Below are positions 1 through 9,639 of a DNA stretch of 45,621 nt, piece by piece. Both the position numbers and the translations under genes were made by a program. Source of the DNA: Fibrobacter sp. GTDB taxonomy: Bacteria > Fibrobacterota > Fibrobacteria > Fibrobacterales > Fibrobacteraceae. Position 1 is the first letter of the stretch; the number at the start of each line of letters is the position of its first letter. A model generated the notes under the pieces. It did no database searches. It was not told the origin of the DNA and was given only the letters and a program-made list of their open reading frames with translations. The stretch lies in the NCBI RefSeq assembly GCF_017551775.1, contig NZ_JAFZKX010000113.1, positions 1 to 45,621 of the forward strand, given 5' to 3'.

Positions 1-10
1 ATTCATTTTA

Positions 11-76
11 AATCCTTTGAAATTGTTGTGATGCAGTTGGCAGACCGCATTTCAATAATAGTCAAAGGATTTTTTT
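11..76 (+). terminator. Long hairpin followed by a T-run at the left edge
   Basis: AATCCTTTGA (11-20) is the exact reverse complement of 62-71. Inside it, 22-28 pairs with 53-59 (one G-U), and ATGC (31-34) pairs with GCAT (47-50), leaving a 12-nt loop. Seven T follow (70-76). On the plus strand this is a nearly continuous 61-nt hairpin plus U-tract, so it could be an intrinsic terminator for a gene left of the window or the 3' end of a small RNA. No coding frame uses it. Confidence 0.5.
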
Positions 77-101
77 CATGACCGCCAGAAGGCTTTTACG
101 G

Positions 102-128
102 AACTACCGGCGTAGCCGGTAGTTTTCT
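102..128 (+). terminator. Rho-independent terminator, plus strand
   Basis: A perfect 10-bp stem (102-111 with 115-124), GC-rich at its top, closes a GTA loop and runs into TTTTCTT. It would stop plus-strand transcription entering from the left edge. It is the second plus-oriented hairpin in 60 nt. Confidence 0.65.
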
Positions 129-135
129 TATACAC

Positions 136-162
136 AAAAAAAGCTCCCCGAAGGGAGCTTTT
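136..162 (-). terminator. Terminator of the minor-pilin operon
   Basis: AAGCTCCC (141-148) pairs with GGGAGCTT (153-160) around a CGAA loop. On the minus strand the stem is followed by seven T. It lies about 20 nt past the stop codon of the giant pilin-like gene, and closes the convergent boundary with whatever lies left of the window. Confidence 0.8.
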
Positions 163-180
163 AAAATTTTCGTTTATCAA

Positions 181-3100
181 TTAATCTTGATAACCTCCAA
201 ATGCGCAATTCAATGTTTGCGCACCAGTGGTCGAATTCACGCACACATTACTGACGAACGTCGTTTTGGTGTTTGTGTAGGTGATAGGGACATTCAATTT
301 TGCTTCTACGGAGTAATCACCACTCGTTTCCTTAGAATTGTACGTGATAACAATTCCTTGCGTGCTGCCACAACGAAGCAAAAGTTTCGGCAAATAATGT
401 TGGTTGTTCCAAGTTCCCGTCAAGGAGAGGCACGAACCAACGGCGACATCCTTTGCCTGTGGGAAGTCTTGTCCATTGGCAATTTCAAACTCCACAGTGG
501 TTGACGTACTAGAAGTACTACTGCTACTTGCAGCAGCCACATCCACGTTCCATTCGCACTTGAACGGTCCAGCAGTCTTTCCATTGTTTTGCAGTTTAAC
601 CTCGTAGGTATACTTCAGCGATCCCGAACTACTCGGAGTTACCGTTAAATCCGAATTGAACCTGCTTGCACCGTTGTAGCAATCGCCTCCCGACACGTTA
701 TTTCCCGTCAATTTACAATCTGTCGGATCCCCTACAGCATCGCTTGCCTTGGAGGCCTTCACCGTAAAGTTTCCACCCAGCGTAATATCATCCGGATCAC
801 TGGAGCAAACAATCGGGTTGTTCACAACCAGCGTACCACGGCACATTTCCTGCGATCCAATCTTTACAGAATACGTGTACGTACCAGGAGCCTGCGTGAG
901 GTACGCATCATCCATCGACGGACAATCATTTTTCGAACAATTCTTGGAACTAATTCGTTCGTTTCCGACATAAAGGACCCTTTCCAGAGTCTCGTTATTG
1001 CCCAACGTGCTTTCTCCCGAAGTCGTAATTCCCCAGGAAGTCCGCTTGACAGGGTACGTTTCAACTTGGTTGGGACATGTCACCGTAATCATTCCCGGAA
1101 CCGCAGAAGAACTGCTCGAAGTCACCGCAGAAGAAATCGGACCCGCGGAAGACGAAGACTGCACCGTACCGGAACTCGTACCAGCCGTCACCGTGAATTC
1201 CTTATAGCATTCGGTAAATTTCGCCGTAGCACCGGCATCATTCTTGAAATAAATCCTGTGGCTGCTATTGACAGCGAAGGAATTCGCACCCGTGTTAAAG
1301 GCATTACGCTTATTAAGCGGAATACTTGTAAACCCGGTCGTAGTTCCCGTTCCCTTATAGACTTCTTCCGAACCATCCAGAGAAATGACCCACTTGCAGT
1401 TGCCGCCAGCACAATCACTCAGCTTGTACTGGAAATCAGGCAAGCCGGTACCCGGCTGAACCACGACAGAACTGGCTCCGCCACCCCATCGGCATTCAGC
1501 CGTAATCGGGCGAATCGTCAGTTCCGGAGTCGTGCACGGAGAATTTTCTATCGGCTGGCCATCAGTCCCGAGAGCTTCAACAGTAAAGACATACGCCTTT
1601 TCCGTTCCAAGGCCACCCTCATACGGATTATACGGTTCCGTATTGAATGCAATTCTTCCCATAGGATCAGGCACGCGACATCCGCCACCAGGCAAAAGTC
1701 CTCCCATCACACCAGTATTCTCGCATTCATATTCCAACTCCAGGCCCGAAACTGACGAGCCATTTTCCTTCGCGGTAATCTTATACGACTTCACGCCTTC
1801 GTGATGCTTCACGACAACATTCACCTTGAACTTGCCACCCACATATTCGGCCTCCTTGCACTGGATACTCGTAACGTTGTCGCAAGCGCTCTTAACTTCC
1901 TTGATGGTCACATTGGAACCGCCATGATTCCTTATAATGACCGCTGTTACCTTTTCAGGGTCGAATCCGGTACTGGTCGCAAGTTCTTCCACATTGATCA
2001 AGGCCGCATGTTGCGCCCTAGTCACCGCAGAACCGCTGAACTTAGGCGACGTATTGTAATATCCCGTCTCGCTACGGAGATAGACTTCCAGTTCTTCGCC
2101 ATTCGGGTTGTCCATCGAAATATTGATGGATGCCGACCTGAGATTGGCAACCTGGTTTGCTTCCAGGGCAAAGATTTCGTCAGACGAAATCGAGCCAGTG
2201 CTGTACGGAGGAAGAGTCCTTCCGCCGAGATCGTCGCTAAAGAACAAGTAGTTGTTCCTACAGACATTTATCTCGCCGACCCAGAACTGGCCGCAAAGAG
2301 CCTCTTCGGCACGCAAGAGATCCAAATCCGTCGTTGACAAGAATGTACCGAAGCACTGCTGTATCTTTACCTTGGCCATCTTGGTTTCGACACCGTTTTC
2401 TATCGTTCCGTGGACGCCACCATCCTTGAACTTATAATCCGGCATGCACTTCTTATATTCCGACGTTCCAGGAACATTGCATGCATCGTCTCCGTTGTAA
2501 TAGTAGTCGGGAGTACAGCCCTTCTCGTCGAACCAGCTGGAAAGTCCAATCCACGGTTTAGCCTTCTGGTTCTGCGGCACGATACCGCCCAGATATGCGG
2601 CACTGAAGGAACACTTGATTGTCGGATACGTGTCCCAGCATTCCGCATTGTAAGATTCACTCTTCCACCCGACATCGTACAACTTGAAATCAGGATCGGC
2701 AAGGCTGAATCCAACATATTCGTACTCGGGGCCCGTAAGGGCAGCATATCCTTCGATATCAGAAAGGATTATCGTCGCCTTAGCTGTCGCATATCCGCCA
2801 AGCTGGCCTTTCACGACCGTAACAAGCAGGACCTCTTTCGTTCCATCTTTCTTCAACTCTGCGCTCAAGGTGAAGATATCCGTGTTAGAGATTGTACCCA
2901 TCGCCTGTCCACCCATCATCGGTCCGCCCATTCCCGGTCCCTGCCGCGTGTTGAGCAATGTCTCCGTAGTGCAGACATCCCCGATGCACACCTTCGCCGC
3001 CAATTTTCCGTCCTTATTCGCATAGACGTTCAGCATTATATATGACGACGCATCGTTGTTCGAATGCAGCAAGAACCCGGACTTGTCCACATTGGCAGAA

Positions 3101-6100
3101 GCGTCATTGTCTCCGCGTCCCTGTTGCGGAAGCTGGAACTGCGCACGCAACGTGCCAAAGTGACCGGCCTGAACCGTACTCAAGGCCCGCAGAGCCGCAA
3201 AATCAGACTGTTTCTTATTTCGGTTATATTCGCGATCCAGCCAGATCTTTCCATCTTGGTACTGAAGCTTGTTTCTCAAGGCTTCGTCACCCAAAACGAT
3301 CCACTTTGCCTCATTCGTATTGGCGGCATTGCCGACACGGCAATCGTCGGTATTCTGGCAGTAATCGAAGCAGTATTTCCAATCTTCGCCATAGCCTGTG
3401 CATTCCCTAGAAGTCAGGAATTCATCGAAGAAGCAATGTTTGTCGTTCTGGCCGAACCACGCGACAATTTCATTATCGCCGTTCACCTTTTCGATAGAGA
3501 AGGTATTTCCCGTGACCGCTTCCGCCGTTCCACAATTTACGCTGGTCGTAGGATCACACTTCCAGTACGAGAAGTCCGCCCTGTCGCCGGTACTGACTGT
3601 CAAATGGATATCGTCGCCCGTAAACAGTTCATAGTCACATCCGGCATCAGAATACAAGCAACCTTGGTCCGTAGAGAACCTTGACGATGCAACATAGATT
3701 GTCTTTCCAAGAAGATTGTCGCCTGCGAACTTCACACGCACATGGACCTTCTGGGCCTTCAGTTGCGCATACAGCGGAGCTTCGCCACCCGACGTCAAAT
3801 CCGTCTTGGACAAAAAGTTCTTGTCTTCGGGAGGAATGACAGCCTCGCAGCCTACCGGCACCCCGGCCGCAAGCACGTTCAACTTCAAATCACTCGAGAT
3901 TCCGCAATCCCAGGATTCATTGATATCGTAAGCGGTGCAGTTGTTCGTTATGGGGCTGTTGAATCCCACTGCAGCCACCCAAGACCTATCGTCTTCGACT
4001 TCGCAATCGGGCCAACTCGCCTGCATCATCTTGTAATACGTTCCATCCGTTTCGCATTCCTCGGTGCCCGAGCCCGGACCGCCACAATACTGCATCAAAC
4101 CTTGACGGTTCACCCTGAACGAGCTCGACATCGTGAACTGTTCCTGGTTTGTCGTACCAATAGTACAGCCGGTGCATTCCAGCATCTGGAAAACCGCCGA
4201 GCCATTTTGAGCATCATCCGTCGTCACCCGGAACAACTGCTTCAGAGAACCGCAATCCGTCTCGTTGGCATAAAGTTTGAACGTACACGACGGGGAGTCG
4301 TTATCACAGGTTCCTTCATACGTTGCCACCGGAGTTATTATCCAGTTTGCCGGCATGTCGGTCGGTTTTGATATCTTGACCTTGAATTCTTCACCCGAGC
4401 CCACCTTGCACTTCACTCTCGCATAATCCGTAGAGTTCGCCCCAATCTCCTTAAATTGAGTTTCGAAATTCACTTCCGGCTTTGAACCCAATTGTTCGCC
4501 AGTCACATATATGAAGAACGGGACATTCTCGCCATCGTCGAAGTAATTACATTCATGCAGTCCCAAAGGCAACTTCGAAGCCGTAGCCGGGTTTGCACGA
4601 TCATAGAGAAGGGTCGTCTTGGGAATGCTGGTGCAGCCGCCCACCTTTGCCACATTCTTCGTCTTGGTGGAGCCATTCAAGTTGACCAGGTTTATGTAAT
4701 CTTCCAACTTGCCATAGGGGTCGACAGGCAAGAAGATAATTCTCGGCAAAATAATGAACGACGGTTCCAATTCAGCCTCGTCAGCCGCACTCGGAAGTGG
4801 TTCGTTATTTTCGTACATGGATTCCAACGTAATTTTCAGCTGCGGAGCCGAAGCGATGAAATAATCATCTTGGCCGCCAGCCGATGCGACACCATGGCTC
4901 GTTGCAATGGAACCATCCGAAACAAGACTCGTGAATTCCGGATTCTCAGTAACAAATCCAGCAGTGACCAAAGCCCTAAGAACGTCTTCCTTAAAGTCCA
5001 GCCTGTTTCCGCCCTGGAACTTTTTCATTTTCTTGCCTTCGGCCAAGAAAACCGTTCCCTGGATATTGAAATCATTCAATTCATTGATATCGTCATCGGA
5101 ATAGATGAAGTAATTATAGACCCAGTCCGGATTCTCCACATGGCGTCCCTTCAATTGGGCGTTGCCGTCGGTACCATGCTCCAGATAGAACATGACCACA
5201 GCATCGGGCTCCGTCGCCGGCAAATAAGTATTTCCAACAGGAGTCGACGCATATATGACAAATTTTCCGTCCAACTTCGTCGTCTTGGGCTCATCATTCT
5301 GGTTGTACTGCCATTCTATCGGCAAGAAGCCGTTGTACAGTTTTCCATCATCTTTTGCCATAGCATAGCAGCTATTCAGCTTTTGAATGGTCTCGTCATT
5401 CATCAGCCAATTCTTGGACATACCGCAATACGTATTGTTCTTTTTGGCCTCGGTTTTCCATGCCGTCTCGTTTCTCAAAAGGAGTTCCTGCGGAATAGTT
5501 CCATCGCTCCTGATTATTTTCCCGTAATTATTCATTCTGGAAATACGCTGCCAGTATTTGTCGCTCACGTTTTTCAGAACATTGTCAGTCTTGGACCATT
5601 CATGGATGCGGTCGGCCTTAATGCGGCCAGCATCTTCAGGAGAATGGAAAGAAAAATACCTGTCTGCACTGTTTCCAACATTAACATTTGATCCCGCAGG
5701 CTTATGACATTGCGAGAAGAACCCTTCGCAATACCCACTAGGACAGCGCGCAGTTTTTTGACAACTCAAATCATGATTAGCATTGTCACAAGCATTCTGG
5801 CAGTACTTAATATCATTCGGGAACGAATCGTAAAGGTAAATTTCACTTCCGAGATTGATTTTCCTTTTTCCCTTTTCATTTTGACCAGAAATATTTGACA
5901 AATACGACTTTTTGCCAACACCCGTTCCATAGTCGCCACCCGTTCCATACGAGTTCTCGCTAACATCATTATTACCAGACCAATTGAATACGGCATCCCT
6001 CTTGAAGACCAGGTTCTTCCCAACCGTGAATTTCTTTGTACCCGGGTTGTCTCTTACAATCGCGCCACCAACCGTCAAATTACCGCTAACTTCGATAGCG

Positions 6101-6930
6101 CACTTTCCCAAAATTTTTCCGTCGACAAGCAAGTCTCCGTGCACCTTCAAAGACTGGTTGTCCGCGCAAGAGATGTCACCCCCAATATAAACGACAGCCG
6201 TATCAACTCCGGCCAAGCCGAATTCGTACCCGCCATTTTCAGATTTAATATCGCCCTTTACGTACAAATCACCATAAGCATGCAATGTTCCGCCAAAGGC
6301 CGCATTACCAGACACGACAAAATCCTTCGTCAATGTCGGCGTGTTGTTCTGATCCTTAAAGTCACCATGAATAATACCCGACTGCAAGGTATCCGTATTC
6401 GTCAAACCAGTCGTAGCACCGGCAAAAGCCTGATTGAAGTTCAGCGTGCCCGATTCTTCGGGTATCTGCACCCGGTAAAGGCCATCCACATTGAAAATCG
6501 CTATCTCATTATGAACCGCATTCCCGCTCGCCTTTCCGGAAGAAAGTATTTTCAACTTGAAGTTGTGAGCTGCTCCCGTATTCACGCCGGCAAGCCATAC
6601 ATCGTAACGCTGGTTCGCCCTTGCCCACGGAGCGAGCCTGTCATTCAGCTTAATCTTTTTCCCGGTATCCTTATACTGCTTAACCAGGGCGCCCACATCG
6701 TTCGCATTGAACGTCATCCATGCGCGCACATTCTCGATACCGGCCATGGAACTCTGGTACGCCTCCTGCTTCTGCAGGCGCGAGCCCGAAGAACGGCCTT
6801 CGGAAGTCAGCCACTTGTACGTGGCGGTCGCGGCGATAGTCGCCACCAGCATGAAAATGAGGACAGTAACAAGCGACACACCCTTTTTCAGATGCAGGCC
6901 GTTATTCCCATATCGCATTTCTGATTTCAT
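181..6930 (-). CDS. Giant PilX-like minor pilin / surface protein (2249 aa)
   Basis: The N-terminus is a short basic leader ending KKG, then a hydrophobic helix (about 18-40), as in PilX/GspK-type minor pilins; the usual Glu5 is absent. Residues 180-315 hold short G-x-L-x-V repeats like the bactofilin/beta-helix type. Around 1075-1165 there is an InlB-repeat-like stretch (YWKC, AWFG), then a possible concanavalin-like domain (1170-1440). Ser-rich linkers near 1930 and 2135 separate two Cys-containing C-terminal modules. The start is set by AGGAGG five nt before ATG; the SD overlaps the stop of the PilW-like gene. It is last in the operon and followed by a terminator. Normal PilX proteins are about 150-200 aa, so this may combine pilin and tip-adhesin roles, as PilX and PilY1 do elsewhere. 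Domain assignments beyond the N-terminus are by eye. Confidence 0.85.
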   Translation of the reverse strand: MKSEMRYGNNGLHLKKGVSLVTVLIFMLVATIAATATYKWLTSEGRSSGSRLQKQEAYQSSMAGIENVRAWMTFNANDVGALVKQYKDTGKKIKLNDRLAPWARANQRYDVWLAGVNTGAAHNFKLKILSSGKASGNAVHNEIAIFNVDGLYRVQIPEESGTLNFNQAFAGATTGLTNTDTLQSGIIHGDFKDQNNTPTLTKDFVVSGNAAFGGTLHAYGDLYVKGDIKSENGGYEFGLAGVDTAVVYIGGDISCADNQSLKVHGDLLVDGKILGKCAIEVSGNLTVGGAIVRDNPGTKKFTVGKNLVFKRDAVFNWSGNNDVSENSYGTGGDYGTGVGKKSYLSNISGQNEKGKRKINLGSEIYLYDSFPNDIKYCQNACDNANHDLSCQKTARCPSGYCEGFFSQCHKPAGSNVNVGNSADRYFSFHSPEDAGRIKADRIHEWSKTDNVLKNVSDKYWQRISRMNNYGKIIRSDGTIPQELLLRNETAWKTEAKKNNTYCGMSKNWLMNDETIQKLNSCYAMAKDDGKLYNGFLPIEWQYNQNDEPKTTKLDGKFVIYASTPVGNTYLPATEPDAVVMFYLEHGTDGNAQLKGRHVENPDWVYNYFIYSDDDINELNDFNIQGTVFLAEGKKMKKFQGGNRLDFKEDVLRALVTAGFVTENPEFTSLVSDGSIATSHGVASAGGQDDYFIASAPQLKITLESMYENNEPLPSAADEAELEPSFIILPRIIFLPVDPYGKLEDYINLVNLNGSTKTKNVAKVGGCTSIPKTTLLYDRANPATASKLPLGLHECNYFDDGENVPFFIYVTGEQLGSKPEVNFETQFKEIGANSTDYARVKCKVGSGEEFKVKISKPTDMPANWIITPVATYEGTCDNDSPSCTFKLYANETDCGSLKQLFRVTTDDAQNGSAVFQMLECTGCTIGTTNQEQFTMSSSFRVNRQGLMQYCGGPGSGTEECETDGTYYKMMQASWPDCEVEDDRSWVAAVGFNSPITNNCTAYDINESWDCGISSDLKLNVLAAGVPVGCEAVIPPEDKNFLSKTDLTSGGEAPLYAQLKAQKVHVRVKFAGDNLLGKTIYVASSRFSTDQGCLYSDAGCDYELFTGDDIHLTVSTGDRADFSYWKCDPTTSVNCGTAEAVTGNTFSIEKVNGDNEIVAWFGQNDKHCFFDEFLTSRECTGYGEDWKYCFDYCQNTDDCRVGNAANTNEAKWIVLGDEALRNKLQYQDGKIWLDREYNRNKKQSDFAALRALSTVQAGHFGTLRAQFQLPQQGRGDNDASANVDKSGFLLHSNNDASSYIMLNVYANKDGKLAAKVCIGDVCTTETLLNTRQGPGMGGPMMGGQAMGTISNTDIFTLSAELKKDGTKEVLLVTVVKGQLGGYATAKATIILSDIEGYAALTGPEYEYVGFSLADPDFKLYDVGWKSESYNAECWDTYPTIKCSFSAAYLGGIVPQNQKAKPWIGLSSWFDEKGCTPDYYYNGDDACNVPGTSEYKKCMPDYKFKDGGVHGTIENGVETKMAKVKIQQCFGTFLSTTDLDLLRAEEALCGQFWVGEINVCRNNYLFFSDDLGGRTLPPYSTGSISSDEIFALEANQVANLRSASINISMDNPNGEELEVYLRSETGYYNTSPKFSGSAVTRAQHAALINVEELATSTGFDPEKVTAVIIRNHGGSNVTIKEVKSACDNVTSIQCKEAEYVGGKFKVNVVVKHHEGVKSYKITAKENGSSVSGLELEYECENTGVMGGLLPGGGCRVPDPMGRIAFNTEPYNPYEGGLGTEKAYVFTVEALGTDGQPIENSPCTTPELTIRPITAECRWGGGASSVVVQPGTGLPDFQYKLSDCAGGNCKWVISLDGSEEVYKGTGTTTGFTSIPLNKRNAFNTGANSFAVNSSHRIYFKNDAGATAKFTECYKEFTVTAGTSSGTVQSSSSAGPISSAVTSSSSSAVPGMITVTCPNQVETYPVKRTSWGITTSGESTLGNNETLERVLYVGNERISSKNCSKNDCPSMDDAYLTQAPGTYTYSVKIGSQEMCRGTLVVNNPIVCSSDPDDITLGGNFTVKASKASDAVGDPTDCKLTGNNVSGGDCYNGASRFNSDLTVTPSSSGSLKYTYEVKLQNNGKTAGPFKCEWNVDVAAASSSSTSSTSTTVEFEIANGQDFPQAKDVAVGSCLSLTGTWNNQHYLPKLLLRCGSTQGIVITYNSKETSGDYSVEAKLNVPITYTNTKTTFVSNVCVNSTTGAQTLNCAFGGYQD

Positions 6931-6939
6931 AATTTCCTC

Positions 6940-8304
6940 CTAATCTTTCCGGCCATTGCTCGGAATAGGAACAACAAGGGAGTCAGTACCTTCTTCCCCG
7001 TTGCGCTTAACACCAAAGACAAGCAGCAATGCTTTTGCGTTTGCCCTGTCCTTGAGATTCAATGTGTCTGCAGGATAATCAAACTTGTAGTTCGCCGATT
7101 CCACCTTCTTCAGGCGCAATTCCGAAATCGTCACCTTTCCATTTACCGCCAAGGGCGAGTAACTCACAAAGGTAAAAGCGATGCACAGTCTCGTCAGCTT
7201 TTTGGGGACGCTGAAGCGCACCAATCTCACGCCCGAGGCGCTTTCATCCGTAGGAGGATAGAAGAAGAAATCTTCCAGTTCTGCAGGCCTCGAACCGTCC
7301 TTGGTCGAACGGAAACCGACGGACATCTGGTCCCTGCCGGGAACGAACATTCTCATTTTTTCAAACGTACCCGCATCCGCCAGCGAGAACGAAAGTTCGT
7401 ATTCCGTCCTGGTTTCAAGCGTAATTTCCTTGCACTGATTTCTCCAACCCGTTCCGGAAGGATCCGCATTCTCCGTCGCCACCACCTGATTCCGAAGCGT
7501 CCCGGAAGCATTCTCACTGTTGTTGGCTTTATCGTAATTCGTCGTGAAACCCGTGAGTTCCGCAATCTTGTAATCGTCCGCGGGGGTTATCGTGGTTGCC
7601 ATGTAGTCCGCTTCGCCGATACGCGACACCAGGCGGAATTCCTCGGGGCAAACACCGCTCAAATCGCAGGGAGGGAATACCTGGGCCGGTTTACCCGTGG
7701 AAGACACTCCCGGCAAACCCGCTTTCACCTTGAACTTGGAAATGCCCGTCGCGATTTCTACAGCGCGGCCTCTCGCTTCGGCGGAGGATCCGCTCTTGCA
7801 GTCATCGGCATCTTCGGTTCCCGTAACCGTACGGCAGCTGCGCTTGAGCGTATCGCCCTGCACGAACCAGTTCACTTCTTCGACCGCCACGTAATGACCT
7901 TGATCGTCATAGCGAATACGGCGCATTTTCAGATCACTGAACCCATCCGTCATTTTCACATGGAACGACGAAAAGTCCTTCTTGTCGTCATCCATATTGG
8001 CCGGATCCATGTACACGCTGTCGTTTATCGAACTGAATACGTCACCACCGAAATCGCTACCCATTTCCATCGAGCTCTTCGCGCCGGTCTGCGCCGCGTC
8101 GGTCTTGAACAACGATGCGACATTCTCGGCCACCTCGGATGCCTTGAGCATGCTCTGGGTGCGCACGCGCATCTTTGTGGAATTGCTGAACGCCTGGCCC
8201 GCCACGATGACCACGATACCCACGATGGCGATATACACCAAAAGTTCGATGAGCGTGAAGCCCGCCTTGCGGAGTAATGCCTGGCTGTGACTGGCCTTTT
8301 TCAT
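6940..8304 (-). CDS. PilW-like type IV prepilin (454 aa)
   Basis: It has a class III prepilin leader: basic residues, LLRKAG, then FTLIELLVYIAIVGIVV with Glu at +5. A prepilin peptidase would cut after the Gly. The remaining 420 or so residues form a large Cys-containing periplasmic part. Third in the operon (GspH/FimT, PilV, PilW, PilX order), it most resembles PilW by position and length, though longer than usual. GAGG lies 5 nt before ATG. The gap to the next gene is 9 nt and the stop overlaps that gene's SD. Expected role: a minor pilin that primes pilus or pseudopilus assembly at the inner membrane. Confidence 0.8.
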   Translation of the reverse strand: MKKASHSQALLRKAGFTLIELLVYIAIVGIVVIVAGQAFSNSTKMRVRTQSMLKASEVAENVASLFKTDAAQTGAKSSMEMGSDFGGDVFSSINDSVYMDPANMDDDKKDFSSFHVKMTDGFSDLKMRRIRYDDQGHYVAVEEVNWFVQGDTLKRSCRTVTGTEDADDCKSGSSAEARGRAVEIATGISKFKVKAGLPGVSSTGKPAQVFPPCDLSGVCPEEFRLVSRIGEADYMATTITPADDYKIAELTGFTTNYDKANNSENASGTLRNQVVATENADPSGTGWRNQCKEITLETRTEYELSFSLADAGTFEKMRMFVPGRDQMSVGFRSTKDGSRPAELEDFFFYPPTDESASGVRLVRFSVPKKLTRLCIAFTFVSYSPLAVNGKVTISELRLKKVESANYKFDYPADTLNLKDRANAKALLLVFGVKRNGEEGTDSLVVPIPSNGRKD

Positions 8305-8339
8305 CTTTTCCTCTTCTGCCGTAAAAATTCCGCTTTCAC

Positions 8340-8840
8340 CTACCGGATAACCGTAGACATGTTGATGGACTGCCTGGACCCCTTGAACTGCCAGGAAACT
8401 TGAACATTCACCTGCTTGGCGTACACATGGCTCACCGTCTCGAGGTTAGATCCATTTGTCGCAGTATATTCCGTCGTCGGCGATACGGTCACGGTTGGGG
8501 TATAGGCTATAGTCGTCTGGCCACCGCCGACCTTGCTGCCGCGTTCCCAGGAACGCTGGATCGGGTCCCACGTCCACACGTAGTTTCCGTTCTGGACATG
8601 CTCATCACCGGCAGCGGCGCTTGTCGGATCGGGAATGGAGGCTATCCCTATGCGGTTCAGGGAATCGATGACCTGCTGCGCCACCTCGATGGCGCCGTCT
8701 CTACCGCGTATACGCAAAAGCGCCTCGCGGTTACCCGTCTGCATATGGAGGATAGCCATATACAAAAGGCCCAGAACCACCGCGGAGACAAGCACCTCCG
8801 TGATTCCAAAACCTTTCTTGTTCTTCAGTTTCTTTTCCAT
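8340..8840 (-). CDS. PilV-like type IV prepilin (166 aa)
   Basis: The leader KNKKG is followed by FGITEVLVSAVVLGLLYM, with Glu at +5 and a roughly 20-residue hydrophobic helix, which marks a type IV prepilin. Size and position (second of four) fit PilV/GspI. AGGTGG sits 4 nt before ATG, and the gap to the preceding pilin gene is 8 nt, so the genes are cotranscribed. The C-terminal part is rich in Ser, Thr and beta-branched residues and has no recognisable motif. Probably a minor pilin in a priming complex with its neighbours. Confidence 0.8.
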   Translation of the reverse strand: MEKKLKNKKGFGITEVLVSAVVLGLLYMAILHMQTGNREALLRIRGRDGAIEVAQQVIDSLNRIGIASIPDPTSAAAGDEHVQNGNYVWTWDPIQRSWERGSKVGGGQTTIAYTPTVTVSPTTEYTATNGSNLETVSHVYAKQVNVQVSWQFKGSRQSINMSTVIR

Positions 8841-8848
8841 AACACCAC

Positions 8849-9412
8849 CTAAAATTCAAACCAGGAATCGGCCGCACCGCTATTGTAATTCAGTTTGTAA
8901 TACATCGCGAACTTCGTCGGGGACTTGATGGATACGGCATACCTGTCGGAACTGGCATAACGCATCATGAGGCAGCCGTTGGGAATTGGAGAGACCCCGA
9001 TTTTCGGGACCAAAGTCATCTGGCTCGACGGACTCGTCTTGGAACCTGGCTGGTCCGGGCAACTCTTGTCCGTCACGAAGGAATTCGGCGATTCAAGCTT
9101 CATTTCGGCAACGACAGCGCCCAGGTTGGTGCACGCCCCGTTGGATGCGTTCACGGCCAGGCACTTGTACAGCTTCAAGGTCTTCTTGTCGCTTTCCACC
9201 TTCACGCTCATCGTCGAGTTCAACCGCGTGGTTTCGTTCGCCGCGCGTTCCATGAATGCAGTCACGTTGATACCGGCGTCCTTGATGCGGCTGTTAGCCA
9301 CGGCAGCCCTGAGGCTTGCCACCCCAATACCGGAGAGAATCCCCATGACGGCAACCACCACGAGGGCCTCGACCAACGTAAAACCGCTTTTTTTCGAACA
9401 CACGTTCAACAT
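8849..9412 (-). CDS. GspH/FimT-like type IV prepilin (187 aa)
   Basis: Leader CSKKSG, then FTLVEALVVVAVMGILSGIGVASLRAA: a prepilin helix with Glu at +5 and the GspH/FimT pattern. I start it at the ATG at 9412, because GGAG lies 8 nt upstream and the leader is then of normal length. An in-frame TTG at 9454 would add 14 residues and has no comparable SD. Four Cys lie in the C-terminal half. As first gene of the minor pilin operon it probably joins the initiation complex. The 18-bp palindromic promoter-like motif lies 143-160 bp upstream. Confidence 0.82.
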   Translation of the reverse strand: MLNVCSKKSGFTLVEALVVVAVMGILSGIGVASLRAAVANSRIKDAGINVTAFMERAANETTRLNSTMSVKVESDKKTLKLYKCLAVNASNGACTNLGAVVAEMKLESPNSFVTDKSCPDQPGSKTSPSSQMTLVPKIGVSPIPNGCLMMRYASSDRYAVSIKSPTKFAMYYKLNYNSGAADSWFEF

Positions 9413-9499
9413 ACCTTGTCTCCTGCAAAACCGCAACTTATTGATATGCAACAAGTTAGCAATTTCCCAGTTTTTCTAAATACCACATAACACGCAAAA

Positions 9500-9519
9500 G
9501 GCGTCATTCGACGCCCCTG
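9500..9519 (-). terminator. Hairpin between the 9640-10143 gene and the pilin operon
   Basis: GGCGTC (9500-9505) pairs with GACGCC (9510-9515) around ATTC. On the minus strand TTTT follows. It could end transcription of the upstream exported-protein gene, or lie in the pilin operon leader if that operon starts at the 9555-9572 motif. Confidence 0.45.
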
Positions 9520-9554
9520 CTCTCTTCGAAAATATATATAAAATCATCGAAAGG

Positions 9555-9572
9555 GGTAAAATTTTATTTACC
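9555..9572 (-). promoter_or_regulatory. 18-bp palindromic promoter/operator motif, copy 1
   Basis: The minus strand reads GGTAAATAAAATTTTACC: inverted arms GGTAAA and TTTACC around TAAAAT, a sigma70-like -10 hexamer in the direction of the pilin operon. Near-identical copies occur at 25354-25371 and 38380-38397, each upstream of a minus-strand gene. I read it as a -10 box flanked by a dimeric regulator's half-sites. No convincing -35 is present, so activation by a regulator is possible. Confidence 0.5.
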
Positions 9573-9639
9573 CGTGTGAGGAAATTCGCTTCAAACCGTC
9601 AATTTTGGCTTTTTTGAAGAAATTTCGGGGTTTTGGCCC

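Noticed and set aside
21..60. tRNA-like D-arm sequence (AGTTGGCAGACC) at the left edge
   Set aside because: No acceptor stem, anticodon arm or T-arm can be formed; the bases belong to the long hairpin.
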